Notes: generated from the letters alone by a model not told the origin. DNA of 64,000 bases from Nitrospira sp. SG-bin2 (GCA_002083405.1 LVWT01000063.1:1-64000), one strand, 5' to 3'. Positions 20,499 through 29,802 are shown, numbered from the stretch's first letter. Program-made: numbers and translations.

Positions 20499-21251
20499 TC
20501 ACCCCGCGTAGTCGAAGAAGAGATCGCGGGATTGGACCAGACGGATGTTTGCCAGGTGGCCGGATGTGATATCGGAAGCGAGCGAGTTCCAAATCCGTTC
20601 GGCAAGCTGCCCGCCCGTGACCTGCTTAACGCCAAATACCTGGCGAAGATCCTGACGATCGAAGATCTGCACCACTTTGTCCTGCACCACGCGATCCAGA
20701 GCGCCGATATCGGTCACCATTCCGGTCGTCGGATCGATCGGGCCGCGGACCGTGATGAAACAGTCCCACTCACGGCCTTGATTGCCGTCCTGAATGGCCG
20801 TGAATGAATAGCGCCGGGTAACGGCTGCAACATCCAATCCCGCTGCCGCCGTCACTTCGGCATAGAGATCCTCGTCCTCGCACAGACGAATGGTCTGCAC
20901 CACACCGATGTCCGGCTGAGGCGCCAGCTTTTCCCAGAGCACCAGCGCGAGGTTTTCCGATGTGGGAATCCGGTCTTTGAAATAGGGCATGTCGAGATTC
21001 AGATTCTTGTGATCGAATTCTTCAATCACGTCGAGCAGAACCCGCTTCAGATCAAATAGGTTGACGACCATGCCCGTCTGCCGGTCGATCTCGCCGGAGA
21101 CGGTAACTTCGAGCAGATAGTTGTGGCCGTGGGCAGGAGGGTTGTAACAGAGGCCGAACGACGCACGGTTCTTCACCTCATCCCACTCCGGCCTGATGTA
21201 GCGGTGGGACGAAGAAAATTCGATGCGCTTGGTCAGTAATACAGAATCCAT
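20499..21251 (-). CDS. Fused tandem 6-pyruvoyl/6-carboxy-tetrahydropterin synthase-like protein
   Basis: About 250 residues made of two T-fold (QueD/PTPS) repeats. The first keeps the zinc histidines H16 (SSSHRY), H41 and H43 (AHGHNY), plus C35. The second (from about residue 138, RRYSFTAIQDG) has lost these histidines but keeps the fold pattern (GMVTDIGALDRVV matches GMVVNLFDLKRVL). So only one half should bind zinc; the second half is probably structural or specificity-determining. The longer frame to 21323 overlaps the DUF3501 gene. No other queuosine genes are next to it. Confidence 0.8.
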   Translation of the reverse strand: MDSVLLTKRIEFSSSHRYIRPEWDEVKNRASFGLCYNPPAHGHNYLLEVTVSGEIDRQTGMVVNLFDLKRVLLDVIEEFDHKNLNLDMPYFKDRIPTSENLALVLWEKLAPQPDIGVVQTIRLCEDEDLYAEVTAAAGLDVAAVTRRYSFTAIQDGNQGREWDCFITVRGPIDPTTGMVTDIGALDRVVQDKVVQIFDRQDLRQVFGVKQVTGGQLAERIWNSLASDITSGHLANIRLVQSRDLFFDYAG

Positions 21252-21298
21252 CATGCTCAATGTTCCATGCTTCGTGTTCAACGTTCCGATAGACAGGC

Positions 21299-21883
21299 TT
21301 ACGCGCTCAAATCGGAGAGCCATTCCTCTCTCATGCTGCCCGGCACGGCCGTTTGAACATGGTATTCACCATGATCCACCGTGAGGAGAACCGGTTGTCG
21401 AAGATCGGCAATCGCCGATTGCATGGACGCGGTCGGACGAAATCTGACGAAATGCACCGCGCTGATTTTCGTTTCGTGGCTGTGGCCTCCCTCAAATTCT
21501 CCGAAGACCCGCTCGCCCCCGGCCACGATCGCCACCTTCTCCCCGTGATCGAGTCCCATGAACTGATCAAGCCAATGTTTCATCATGGCTTCCTCGGTAA
21601 TCTCGATCAAGAGGGTAGCACTCAATTCATCGGGCGCAGGAAGGATCGCGTTATAGACATCTAACTCATTTTGGATCTTTGAAGGCTCGACAATGTGCTC
21701 GACCCGAACCATCTCTTGGATCTGAAACAGCAAGGTGTCCCGGTTCTCGAACACCATCATAATCAACGGGCCGAGAGCAATCCGCCGGCGGCGTTTCAAC
21801 TCGATAATCCGCGCACGGAACGACTCTCGCTGACGCTCATAGTCGGTCGTGGATAAGAGATCTGCCTGTATCAGTTGCTTCAT
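21299..21883 (-). CDS. DUF3501 family protein
   Basis: A 194-residue cytosolic protein matching the DUF3501 family: opening MKQLIQADLL, ARIIELKRRRRIALGPL, FENRDTLLFQIQEMVR, and GGHSHETKISAVHFVRF. No catalytic role is established. It follows an Fe-S oxidoreductase and a rubrerythrin on the same strand, an arrangement known in other genomes (recall), suggesting a shared role in peroxide or redox stress. Confidence 0.8.
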   Translation of the reverse strand: MKQLIQADLLSTTDYERQRESFRARIIELKRRRRIALGPLIMMVFENRDTLLFQIQEMVRVEHIVEPSKIQNELDVYNAILPAPDELSATLLIEITEEAMMKHWLDQFMGLDHGEKVAIVAGGERVFGEFEGGHSHETKISAVHFVRFRPTASMQSAIADLRQPVLLTVDHGEYHVQTAVPGSMREEWLSDLSA

Positions 21884-21919
21884 CGCCTATCCCGCGTTTC
21901 ACAATTGATGCTTGACGAA

Positions 21920-23203
21920 TTACAATCCGGTTGACGGCAACCCGTAGGCATCACGGACGATCTGAATGGGATGGAGGGACGCCTTGCCTCCCGTGTGCGC
22001 CGAAGCCCCGGCTTGATCCAACTGCAATCCGGCCAGCGGGCAATCCGACGCGACAAAATCTGCCGGAGCCTGCTCGATCGCCCGCACGGCTTTCTCCGCG
22101 ATTTTCATCGAGAGCGGAAAGAACTCTGTCTTTGCGGACCATGCGCCGTCGTGCCCCGAGCATTTTTCGATCACATCGACCTGCGCACCGGCACATTCCA
22201 TCAACTCTTTGGACTTGAAACCGATGTTTTGGTCTCTCAGATGACAAGGAATCTGATACGCGACGCGGCCTGGGCTTTTCTGAAAATCCGTCGCCAGCAA
22301 GCCGTCACGCCTTAGCTTCATCAGGTACTCGCATACATCAAAAGTCCGTTCGGCGGCCTTCTTCACGGCCTCCCCGCCGACAACCTCCGGATATTCGCGC
22401 TTCCACATGAGACTGCAGCTGGCTGTCGGCACCACAATGTCATAGCCTCGCTCAACCCACGGAAGAAATGATGCGACATTCGCCGCAGCAGCCTGTTGAA
22501 TCGACGCCGTATCGCCGATGTCGAACGACGGCATGCCACAACAACGCTGTTCCGGCATGACTACATGGACGCCGTTCTTTTCCAGCACCTGAACCGTGGC
22601 CTTCCCCACATCGGACGCCTGGTAGTTCACAAGGCAACTGCCGAAGAGCGCCACTTTTCGCGCTCCAGCTTCTGCCACCTGCGCCCCGCCACGCCTGCTC
22701 CACCAACGGGCAAAGGTCTCGGATGAAAAATTCAAGACGTGGCGATCCCGATGCACCCCCGCAATGGCCTCTCCGATCAGGCGGAGGACACGGACCCCGA
22801 GAAGCCGATTGATCAGGGGGGCCAGCGCGCTGCCGATCGTGCCAAGCACGTCCGTCTTGATCAGCCACCGGTCCCGCCAGGATACGCCCCTGGTCGTCGC
22901 CAGATGCTTCTTCCACGCGATCATCAGACGTGGGAAATCCAACGCATACTGATGCGGCGGTGTGTACGGGCAATGATTGTAACAGAGCTTGCAGTAGTAA
23001 CACTCATCGACGATGCGGTGGTGATCGGCCTGCGTCAGCTTGGCGACGTCGCCTTCGTACGAATCGATGCCGTCGAGCAGCGTATTGAACGAGGGACAGA
23101 GGTTGAAACAACGGCGGCAACCGTCGCACACCTCATAAATCCGCTGCGTCTCCTTCTGGAGCCGCGTCGCGTCGATGGGGTTAAGCAAACTCAAGCCGTT
23201 CAC
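21920..23203 (-). CDS. Fe-S oxidoreductase, GlpC/HdrD-like
   Basis: About 427 residues with two [4Fe-4S] ferredoxin motifs (CDGCRRCFNLCP at 26-37 and CYYCKLCYNHCP at 68-79). A cysteine-rich CCG-type domain follows. The first CCG motif is intact (EQRCCGMPSF); the second is altered to CSGHDG, so the noncubane-type cluster site may be incomplete. It probably transfers electrons to or from a membrane or flavoprotein partner. The frame stays open to 23296 but that part is the terminator of the rubrerythrin gene, so a GTG start at 23203 is preferred. Confidence 0.85.
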   Translation of the reverse strand: MNGLSLLNPIDATRLQKETQRIYEVCDGCRRCFNLCPSFNTLLDGIDSYEGDVAKLTQADHHRIVDECYYCKLCYNHCPYTPPHQYALDFPRLMIAWKKHLATTRGVSWRDRWLIKTDVLGTIGSALAPLINRLLGVRVLRLIGEAIAGVHRDRHVLNFSSETFARWWSRRGGAQVAEAGARKVALFGSCLVNYQASDVGKATVQVLEKNGVHVVMPEQRCCGMPSFDIGDTASIQQAAAANVASFLPWVERGYDIVVPTASCSLMWKREYPEVVGGEAVKKAAERTFDVCEYLMKLRRDGLLATDFQKSPGRVAYQIPCHLRDQNIGFKSKELMECAGAQVDVIEKCSGHDGAWSAKTEFFPLSMKIAEKAVRAIEQAPADFVASDCPLAGLQLDQAGASAHTGGKASLHPIQIVRDAYGLPSTGL

Positions 23204-23245
23204 AGCTCGTATTGTCCCTTGGGATTCCCCCTGAATACAAGATCG

Positions 23246-23281
23246 AAAAAAAAGGGTGGACCAGGTTGTCCTAGTCCACCC
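23246..23281 (-). terminator. Rho-independent terminator after rubrerythrin
   Basis: On the minus strand GGGTGGAC and GTCCACCC form an 8-bp stem extended by AGG/CCT, followed by eight T. It separates the rubrerythrin transcript from the Fe-S oxidoreductase gene. Confidence 0.9.
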
Positions 23282-23305
23282 TCGCATCGATCTCAATGAA
23301 CCGGA

Positions 23306-23731
23306 CTACCCCTTCAGGCCATCGAGCCCCTTCTGGAACCGATTGGCATGCGAACGCTCGGCTTTCGCCAACGTCTCAAACCATTCGGCCAACTCGGCGA
23401 ACCCCTCATCGCGGGCGGTCTTCGCCATCCCTGGGTACATCTGGGTATACTCGTAGGTTTCGCCCTCGATAGCGGACTTGAGGTTCGTTTCGGTATTGCC
23501 GATCGGAACACCGGTCGCCGGATCACCGACTTCCTTCAGAAAGTCCAAGTGGCCGAAGGCATGGCCGGTTTCGGCCTCCGAGGTGTCTCGAAACAGCCCG
23601 CCGACGTCAGGATAGCCTTCGATATCGGCGCGCCGCGCGAAGTAGAGATAGCGCCGGTTGGCCTGCGATTCGCCGGCAAAGGCATGTTTCAGATTATCGT
23701 GGCTCTTGGTCCCTTTTAAACTCTTGCTCAT
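23306..23731 (-). CDS. Rubrerythrin (di-iron domain only)
   Basis: A 141-residue ferritin-like peroxidase. Iron-ligand segments are EAETGHAFGH and AKAERSHANRF, with an EGETYEYTQMYP helix between. The C-terminal rubredoxin domain of classical rubrerythrin is missing, so electrons must come from another protein. GGGGGAGGA precedes the ATG. Its position next to the Fe-S oxidoreductase and DUF3501 suggests a peroxide-detoxification module. Confidence 0.92.
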   Translation of the reverse strand: MSKSLKGTKSHDNLKHAFAGESQANRRYLYFARRADIEGYPDVGGLFRDTSEAETGHAFGHLDFLKEVGDPATGVPIGNTETNLKSAIEGETYEYTQMYPGMAKTARDEGFAELAEWFETLAKAERSHANRFQKGLDGLKG

Positions 23732-24064
23732 GTTGTCCTCCCCCTTGTGTATGTTCGATGCAGGATCAATCTGATAATTAATGAGAAGGTCCTATGCTCG
23801 TTTGAAAGTGCTGTAAGATAGCGCAGCCGTCATAACCGGTTCAAGGGCTTTTCTTGTCCCCTATCCGGCAATACATCCATATTAATCTGGAGCGGACTTT
23901 CTGCTTCATCCACTCTCCTCACTTCAGTTTCCGGCACAATGGCCCGCCACGCAGGCAGAAATTCAAGAACAGTGCTCTGTCCATGCCCTGTTACCGTTAC
24001 CCCGGGCAAGTATGTTAGACTTGGTATCTATTGCTCCCTATGTGCTGTGCCTAGCGAGAATGAC
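23732..24064. other. Intergenic region between rubrerythrin and a divergent lipoprotein gene
   Basis: A 333-bp divergent promoter region. It has an AT-rich patch (GATAATTAATGAGAA, near 23774) that could hold the rubrerythrin promoter. No ORF, RNA gene or repeat was recognised. Confidence 0.5.
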
Positions 24065-24556
24065 ATGACGATGCGTTCCCGTCTCCTGAACAATCTTGCA
24101 GCGTACACCCTCATCAGCTTCGCCTTAACTTTCTCGGGCTGTGCGCATGATACGTATCAACATCGGGCGGACATCATCAAGGATCATGTGGAGGGTTTCT
24201 ACTCCCATCTCAAAGCCAACCGGGTAGGGGCCGCCGTGCATGAGAACCAACAGATCGAAGCCATGGCCGATGAGATGGCGGAAACGGTCAAGAAACGCGT
24301 GCAACTGCAGGGGACGTCTCATGCCCAACAGGAGTTCGCGCTGATGAAAACGGCCAGGGAAACAGCGGCGCAAAACTGGATCGCGCTCGGTCGGTACTTT
24401 GCCATCAATCAACAAACCGACCAAGCCCGTGCAACCTATCAACGAGTGGTTGAGACCTATACCAATCCGACGGAACAGCTATACCGGGAACAGGCTGCGC
24501 GAGCGCTTAAAGACTTGACGATCGTGTCCCCAACCCCCAGTCAGACAAGTCCTTAG
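24065..24556 (+). CDS. Small lipoprotein with helical body
   Basis: About 163 residues. The N-terminus MTMRSRLLNNLAAYTLISF leads to a lipobox, LTFSGC, predicting a lipidated cysteine at about residue 25. The mature part is helical and ends in a TPR-like pair (LGRYFAINQQTDQARATYQR, then EQLYREQAARALKDL). No family is recognised. It runs with the next lipoprotein gene 62 bases downstream. Confidence 0.65.
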   Translation: MTMRSRLLNNLAAYTLISFALTFSGCAHDTYQHRADIIKDHVEGFYSHLKANRVGAAVHENQQIEAMADEMAETVKKRVQLQGTSHAQQEFALMKTARETAAQNWIALGRYFAINQQTDQARATYQRVVETYTNPTEQLYREQAARALKDLTIVSPTPSQTSP

Positions 24557-24618
24557 ATCGGCGGTTGGGATAATCATGATATCCGTCTGCTCGAAGACAA
24601 CCTCCTGACGCCGCCAGC

Positions 24619-25167
24619 ATGCCTATGCCTGTCGGAATCCTCGCCCTCCTGCTGATCCTTTTGACCGGATGCATGCACCACATCCATGTGAATCCGCTTC
24701 CCACCGGTCCCGCTTCCACGACGATTCCCCGATCGCTCCAGATAACAGTCGGGCCGCTTGCGCTCGAAGGCGCAGACCATCGGCCCGGAATTACCCTGCT
24801 GGAGTGGCCGCATCAGGATCTAAGCCAGGCAATCATTCGGTACGCGAGGCGGCGAGAAACATTCAGTTCAGTCTTCACCAACCCCGCCGACCTCACACTC
24901 CACATCGCCACGAAATTGGCGCTGACCCATCGGCAAGGGCGCTACCACTACCATATCCGACTGCAGGGGGAGATACACGAGGGGGACCGGCTCGTCAAAA
25001 CGTATCTCGCCGAACACACGGCGGCAGGATCAGCGGCGCGATGGATCACGGCGTCGGACCGTGAGCCTATCGAATCGGCGCTTCAGTTGGCTTTGGATGA
25101 CGTATTTTCCCGGATCGAGGCGGACCGCCCGCTGTATACCGACAGGATTGATAGACCCGTCAGATAG
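24619..25167 (+). CDS. Lipoprotein of unknown function
   Basis: A 182-residue protein with signal peptide and lipobox ILLTGC (Cys near 18). The body contains a DUF4136-like pattern (outer-membrane-associated small lipoproteins): LTLHIATKLALTHRQGRY, then HIRLQGEIHEGDRLVKTY. The family is not secure. It is probably cotranscribed with the preceding lipoprotein. Confidence 0.6.
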   Translation: MPMPVGILALLLILLTGCMHHIHVNPLPTGPASTTIPRSLQITVGPLALEGADHRPGITLLEWPHQDLSQAIIRYARRRETFSSVFTNPADLTLHIATKLALTHRQGRYHYHIRLQGEIHEGDRLVKTYLAEHTAAGSAARWITASDREPIESALQLALDDVFSRIEADRPLYTDRIDRPVR

Positions 25168-25197
25168 CGATAACCCAAGCCCGTTTCACGACAATAC

Positions 25198-25245
25198 AAA
25201 AAATAGGCGGCCCCTCGTTCTTCCACGATCGTCGGAGAGGCCGCC
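25198..25245 (-). terminator. Rho-independent terminator of the MarR-type gene
   Basis: GGCGGCC (25206) and GGCCGCC (25245 end) form a GC-rich stem with extra inner pairs. On the minus strand it is followed by TATTTTTTG, a good T-run. It also stands between the convergent lipoprotein gene and this gene. Confidence 0.8.
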
Positions 25246-25252
25246 GAGAGAA

Positions 25253-25885
25253 TCAGGCTTTTTTTGCCAATTTGATAGGAGCCGCGGCATATTCCGGGCA
25301 ATCGAGAAGGAGGGACTGATCACCGAACGGCACATCGAAAAACTGACAGTGGTGCCGCTTGTCTCCGCTCTTATGGACATTCTGGCTAAAATACTGGCAC
25401 GAGACACACATGCGCGCGACAGGGATCTCTCCCTTCAGCTGCAACACCCGAATGAGCTTCACCAGCGCGGACAACAGACTGACCTGTTCTTCCACAGTCA
25501 GTTGCTCCGTCGCAGCAGACAAAATCTCCGGCCATCCACTTGAGACCTTTCCGGCCTTCGCTCCCAGAGCCGTGAGATGCACCGTCACGATACGGTGATC
25601 GGCCTCCTGCTGGCGCCGACGCACAAGCCGTTTCTCCGCAAGCGTCCGGATCACCTCGGATGCGGTGGGCAGCTTGACCGTCAGTTCACGCGCAATCGTC
25701 GAGACCGTCGCCGCCTGATTGGGACAAGATCGGAGATACGACAGGACTTGCACCTGCAACGGGCCGACGCCCTTTTGCCCTTGCCGCCTCCAGGTCCGGC
25801 TTTTCATCGCCAACCCGATTTTCGAAAGCCCCGTCACCAAGCGATCAGGAAGGCTGTCTTGTTTCATCTTTGCCACTGAAGCCAT
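25253..25885 (-). CDS. MarR-like winged-helix regulator with Cys-rich C-terminus
   Basis: About 210 residues. The N-terminal half is a winged helix of MarR type (LQVQVLSYLRSCPNQAATVSTIA, recognition helix TASEVIRTLAEKRLVRRR, wing DHRIVTVHLTALG). The C-terminal tail has a CVSCQYFSQN...HHCQF...LLLDCPEY pattern with C-x2-C, His and two more Cys, suited to binding zinc or an Fe-S cluster. Start placed at MASVAKMKQ; a longer frame to 25963 is possible. A redox- or metal-sensing role is inferred from the tail. Confidence 0.75.
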   Translation of the reverse strand: MASVAKMKQDSLPDRLVTGLSKIGLAMKSRTWRRQGQKGVGPLQVQVLSYLRSCPNQAATVSTIARELTVKLPTASEVIRTLAEKRLVRRRQQEADHRIVTVHLTALGAKAGKVSSGWPEILSAATEQLTVEEQVSLLSALVKLIRVLQLKGEIPVARMCVSCQYFSQNVHKSGDKRHHCQFFDVPFGDQSLLLDCPEYAAAPIKLAKKA

Positions 25886-26125
25886 GGTATCCTCATATTC
25901 TGTTGGAATGGTTTGGCGAAGCGTAGTGTATTGTGCGATGATCCTACTCGTCAAGTCCGGCACATTCTATCTATCCCGACAATGGGTGACACCCTGGGCT
26001 GATCCTCTCTTCTCATCTGTCCGTTCATGCTGTTTACTGCCGGTTCGTGGCTCAAGTCAAGCCTGCATCAATCGTCCCGACAATAGAAACCGAGCCCTTC
26101 GACGCATTCAACCCGCTCTGTCTGA

Positions 26126-26983
26126 TCATCGAACCACAAGCACGGAACAGGCGGCATGCTGCACGACACGGGTCGAGACGCTGCCAAGCAACACCCGGCC
26201 GATCGCTCCCAAGCCTTTGGCGCCCGTAACGATCAGATCAACCTTCTCCTGCTTGGCTTCTGTGAGAATTTCATCGGCCGGCTTCCCCAGCTTCATGGAC
26301 TCTCTCACCTGGAAACCCGCTTTCGCCACTTTGTCCACGTAGCGCTGCACCAGCATGTTTCCCGCTTCACGCAGTTCCGGATACTTCAGAAAGGGCATCA
26401 CATGCGCAATGGTTACCATCACCGGTTCACGATCCGGGCCATCGGGAGCAGGATTGACGTATCGGATCAGAAACCGAACCGCTTTGTCCGATGCCGACGA
26501 GCCGTCGATGGCCAGCAGAATCCGCCGCACGGGCCGAGGCGTCTCCTTCACCACCAGAACCGAGCAGGGCGCATGGTGGATCGCATGGTTCGACACACTG
26601 CCGAGCATGAAGCGATCCAAGGTGTCCAACCCTCGCGAACCGATCGACAACAGAGTGACGCCCCGCTTAGCGTGCTTCATAATCGATGCCGCCACTCCGC
26701 CCCGATCTACGACCACTGTTCCGTTCAAGCCCGATTCTTTCAGCAACGTTTCCGTCTGCCTCGTGACTGTCTTTGCGCTCGCCTCCATCCGCTTGATCTC
26801 GTCCTGGAGGTACCGCTCCGTTCCTACGATCATGGGCTGGATCATGAACGGCGCGCGCAAGCCAGCGACATCCACCACATGCAGCGCCCGGACTACCGGC
26901 TGGACGGTCAAAGGCATCTGTGCCACCCATTCAATGGCCCACCGTCCGTATTTCGACCCATCTGTCGCCGCTAAAACTTTCAT
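26126..26983 (-). CDS. Tandem universal stress protein (UspA)
   Basis: About 285 residues, two Usp domains. Each has an ATP-binding G-x2-G-x9-G-S type loop: SIGSRGLDTLDRFMLGS and TGAKGLGAIGRVLLGS, so both halves should bind nucleotide. It starts at MKVLAATDGSKYG. The stop of the PFK gene upstream is 39 bases from this start region, so the two are probably cotranscribed (PFK first). Confidence 0.9.
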   Translation of the reverse strand: MKVLAATDGSKYGRWAIEWVAQMPLTVQPVVRALHVVDVAGLRAPFMIQPMIVGTERYLQDEIKRMEASAKTVTRQTETLLKESGLNGTVVVDRGGVAASIMKHAKRGVTLLSIGSRGLDTLDRFMLGSVSNHAIHHAPCSVLVVKETPRPVRRILLAIDGSSASDKAVRFLIRYVNPAPDGPDREPVMVTIAHVMPFLKYPELREAGNMLVQRYVDKVAKAGFQVRESMKLGKPADEILTEAKQEKVDLIVTGAKGLGAIGRVLLGSVSTRVVQHAACSVLVVR

Positions 26984-27022
26984 GCCACCTGTCCTTTCTC
27001 TTGCTGATGACACACCGCCGGT

Positions 27023-28270
27023 TCAGCCGATGCCGGAAAAGCGCGTGCGAAATGCCGCCGGCGAGAGCCCGGCCAATGCAGCGCATCGGCTGAGTCTGTC
27101 CGGATCGTTGAAATCCTCCTCGGTCAGCCTGATCATATATTGCCGGGCGGTCTGGTAGGACTGGGAACCGATGTCCACCATCCTGACCTTCGCCCGCCCC
27201 GTACCCGGGTCCAGCATCTGTTTAAACGGAATCGGCGTGAAGCGCCCGTCCTGGATCGATACCATCGCCGCCGTGCCTCCATCAAGCACATACTGCGAGG
27301 CACAATAACCGAGATCGCGGGTGTATTCGATGTCGTACGGAATGGGGTCCGCGCAGCGCAATTCGTAGCCGACATTTTTGGAGACGATCGAGACGGAAAG
27401 CCCCAAATCCTTCAACCCCTTCGTCACTTCCCTCCTGAGCAGATCACCGAGATCGATCTCCGACAGGCGCAAATGCCCATGCTCGTCCCGTTCGATCTGT
27501 TCGAGCCCGCGCAGGTCCTGAGAATCCACAATCTCAATCAAACCCTCCGCCAGCACGGCAACCCCGTCGGCCCGGCCGCCGTCGAGACTCTTGATGATGA
27601 CCCCGATCAACACATCCACCAGGCGCCGCAGTTTCACAGGGCGTTCCGTGAATTCCTCCGGAATAATCGTCACCGTCGCGCCGGCGGCTTTCCCGATACC
27701 CAGCGCCAAGTGGCCGGCTTTGCGCCCCATGGTGACAACGAAATACCAGCGAGCCGTAGCCTGGGCGTCGACCATCAGATTTTTCACGATGCCGACACCG
27801 ACGTGCCGCGCGGTTTGAAATCCGAATGTCGGAATGCCGTTGGGAAGATCAAGATCGTTATCGATCGTCTTCGGCACGTGGACAACCTGAATCCGGCCGG
27901 CCGACCGCTCTTCTACTTTGAACGCCGAGAAGGCCGTATCGTCTCCGCCGATGGTGATCAAGCGTGTCAACCCGAGCTGTGCCAGAGTGGACAGGACCCG
28001 GTCCAGAAGTTCAGCCGTCTTGGTCGGGTTGGCCCGCGACGTGCCGATATAGGATCCGCCGCAAAAGTGAAGCCGGCTGACATCCTCAATCAGAAGCGGC
28101 CGCACCTTCCCCCCGCTTCCCTCCATAAGCCATTTGAACCCGTCAAGAATGCCGAGAACGTCGCAGCCGCCGAGAATGCCGCGGATCGTAGCCGCACTGA
28201 TGACGCTGTTGATGCCGGGCGCCGGTCCGCCCCCGACCAAAATGCCGATGATCGTTCGTGGTGAGGGCAT
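27023..28270 (-). CDS. Phosphofructokinase, PPi-dependent type
   Basis: A 415-residue group II phosphofructokinase converting fructose 6-phosphate to fructose 1,6-bisphosphate. The phosphoryl-donor signature is GGDD (108-111), not GGDG, and the catalytic segment is PKTIDND with K134. Both changes mark pyrophosphate-using enzymes (family knowledge). Sugar-binding elements MGRKAGHLALG and PEEF are present. With PPi as donor the reaction is reversible and saves ATP under energy stress, which fits the surrounding Usp genes. Confidence 0.88.
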   Translation of the reverse strand: MPSPRTIIGILVGGGPAPGINSVISAATIRGILGGCDVLGILDGFKWLMEGSGGKVRPLLIEDVSRLHFCGGSYIGTSRANPTKTAELLDRVLSTLAQLGLTRLITIGGDDTAFSAFKVEERSAGRIQVVHVPKTIDNDLDLPNGIPTFGFQTARHVGVGIVKNLMVDAQATARWYFVVTMGRKAGHLALGIGKAAGATVTIIPEEFTERPVKLRRLVDVLIGVIIKSLDGGRADGVAVLAEGLIEIVDSQDLRGLEQIERDEHGHLRLSEIDLGDLLRREVTKGLKDLGLSVSIVSKNVGYELRCADPIPYDIEYTRDLGYCASQYVLDGGTAAMVSIQDGRFTPIPFKQMLDPGTGRAKVRMVDIGSQSYQTARQYMIRLTEEDFNDPDRLSRCAALAGLSPAAFRTRFSGIG

Positions 28271-28413
28271 CCTTGCCTGTCCCTACGTGTTGACCCAGTG
28301 GCCTTCCAATTTCCTCATGATCTGCGGCATGGTTGTATACTCCATTTCCTCGAGAGGCAAGCGGTGCGGCTCGAATGGGCCAATTACCGACAGCTTTTGA
28401 CATCCGACCTTCG

Positions 28414-29802
28414 TTACCCCGGCACCTCATCCAATCCGACATGTGCGCGAAGCCTGTTGTAATCGAATGCGGTCCGGCCTGTTCGCAAGAGGCCCGGATC
28501 GTGCCGCGCCATCTCATCGATCAACGCGCCGACTTGGCCGCGCATCTGCGCAGTAGCGGCGGCATGGCGCGGCGTTTGCCCGCCGAGCGCGAGATGCGGC
28601 TGGTCCGACCATTCGAGATAGGCCTTCTCTAAAAATCGATTGAGCAGGGCGCGGTCTTCTTCCTGCGTCACGGCCAACGTCAGCGATTCCTCGGCCATCA
28701 GTTCGGCCACCGACAATTGCCGGACCGGCGGCTGCAGTATCTCCCCCCGGAAGTGCAGCGAAAATCCCAACGAGGCCGCGAGCCGATGCTTGATCAGGTC
28801 GAGCCGCTCCGGGCTGTCGCATTCCACGATCAGCTGGGAAGACGTCAGCGTCAGCCTCGCTACGATCGCTGCGACGGCCCCCTCGGCCGCTCGTTGAACC
28901 CACACATGGACCGGAGAAAGGCCGGCGGCACTTTGCCCGCCGGCTCGATCAACCCGTTTCTCAGGCTCCAACTCCTGCATCTCCGACAACCGGTCAACGA
29001 ACAACCGGTGCTCATGGTGATCGTACAACGCCACGGCATAGAGATACGGCCGCCCGTCGGGACAGCGGTATCGAATATGGCCGACGGCATCCACCAAGGC
29101 GTCCATCCGCAGCTGCGCGAAGGCCCAGAGCAGCATGTACCCGAATCGCTTGGTAAATTCTCTCCACTCCCCCAGAGCAAAAGACCCGGAACTCATTTCT
29201 ATCTCACGACGCCATTCAGCAGTCATCGTAAGCACCGATTCGGCATCAGCCGGCGACAGGACCAGCCCGCAGCCGACCCAGACGGCTTTGCCGGATTCCT
29301 CCTCCCCCGAAGCGCGAATGACACGGGTGAGCAACACATGGCCGGCAGAAAGATCCGTGACGAAATCCCCGGCAGGCAGGACCCACAAAGTCCCGTCACC
29401 GACCGATCGCAGTGTGAGCGCGTCGCCCGGTTTGAGGGGTGAGGCCAGCGCCAGCAGGTCCATGGATGAACGTTTCAGCGGATCGAGCCAGGCCCGCTCC
29501 TCGTTCGGAATATGTTCCGTGATGACGTCCCGCAGCTGTTCGATGAGGGTCAATTGTCCGTCTTCCGGGTAGAAGTCGCAGAGGAGAAAGAGCCCGGCCA
29601 ATTCGGTTTCCTGCGCAAGCGGGGCAACAATCCGACCGGCTCCGTTTCCCAGATAGGGCCTGAGCGCGCGCGCAAGCGCCGTCTCCCGCTGCAAGGCGAA
29701 ATCAGGCCTCAGCGACAGCGCCTCAAGACGCGCGAGCACCGCCTCCAGGGACGGAGGCGGCGACGCCCACAGGCCTGCCGCCCGTTCACTCGCGAGCTTC
29801 AT
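28414..29802 (-). CDS. Hypothetical protein, 462 residues
   Basis: A soluble protein with no recognised enzymatic motif. The N-terminal part is acidic and helical. Residues about 395-462 carry LALGGQTPRHAAATAQ, a pattern found in SEC-C/MbcA-Xre-like small domains (recall). The frame reaches back to 29922, but the ATG at 29802 (MKLASERAAGLW) overlaps the DUF2934 gene by 17 bases in the same direction, consistent with coupling. Function unknown. Confidence 0.6.
   Translation of the reverse strand: MKLASERAAGLWASPPPSLEAVLARLEALSLRPDFALQRETALARALRPYLGNGAGRIVAPLAQETELAGLFLLCDFYPEDGQLTLIEQLRDVITEHIPNEERAWLDPLKRSSMDLLALASPLKPGDALTLRSVGDGTLWVLPAGDFVTDLSAGHVLLTRVIRASGEEESGKAVWVGCGLVLSPADAESVLTMTAEWRREIEMSSGSFALGEWREFTKRFGYMLLWAFAQLRMDALVDAVGHIRYRCPDGRPYLYAVALYDHHEHRLFVDRLSEMQELEPEKRVDRAGGQSAAGLSPVHVWVQRAAEGAVAAIVARLTLTSSQLIVECDSPERLDLIKHRLAASLGFSLHFRGEILQPPVRQLSVAELMAEESLTLAVTQEEDRALLNRFLEKAYLEWSDQPHLALGGQTPRHAAATAQMRGQVGALIDEMARHDPGLLRTGRTAFDYNRLRAHVGLDEVPG

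Noticed and set aside
27140..28264. 374-codon plus-strand ORF across the PFK gene
   Set aside because: Antisense to an enzyme with intact motifs; no domain is visible.
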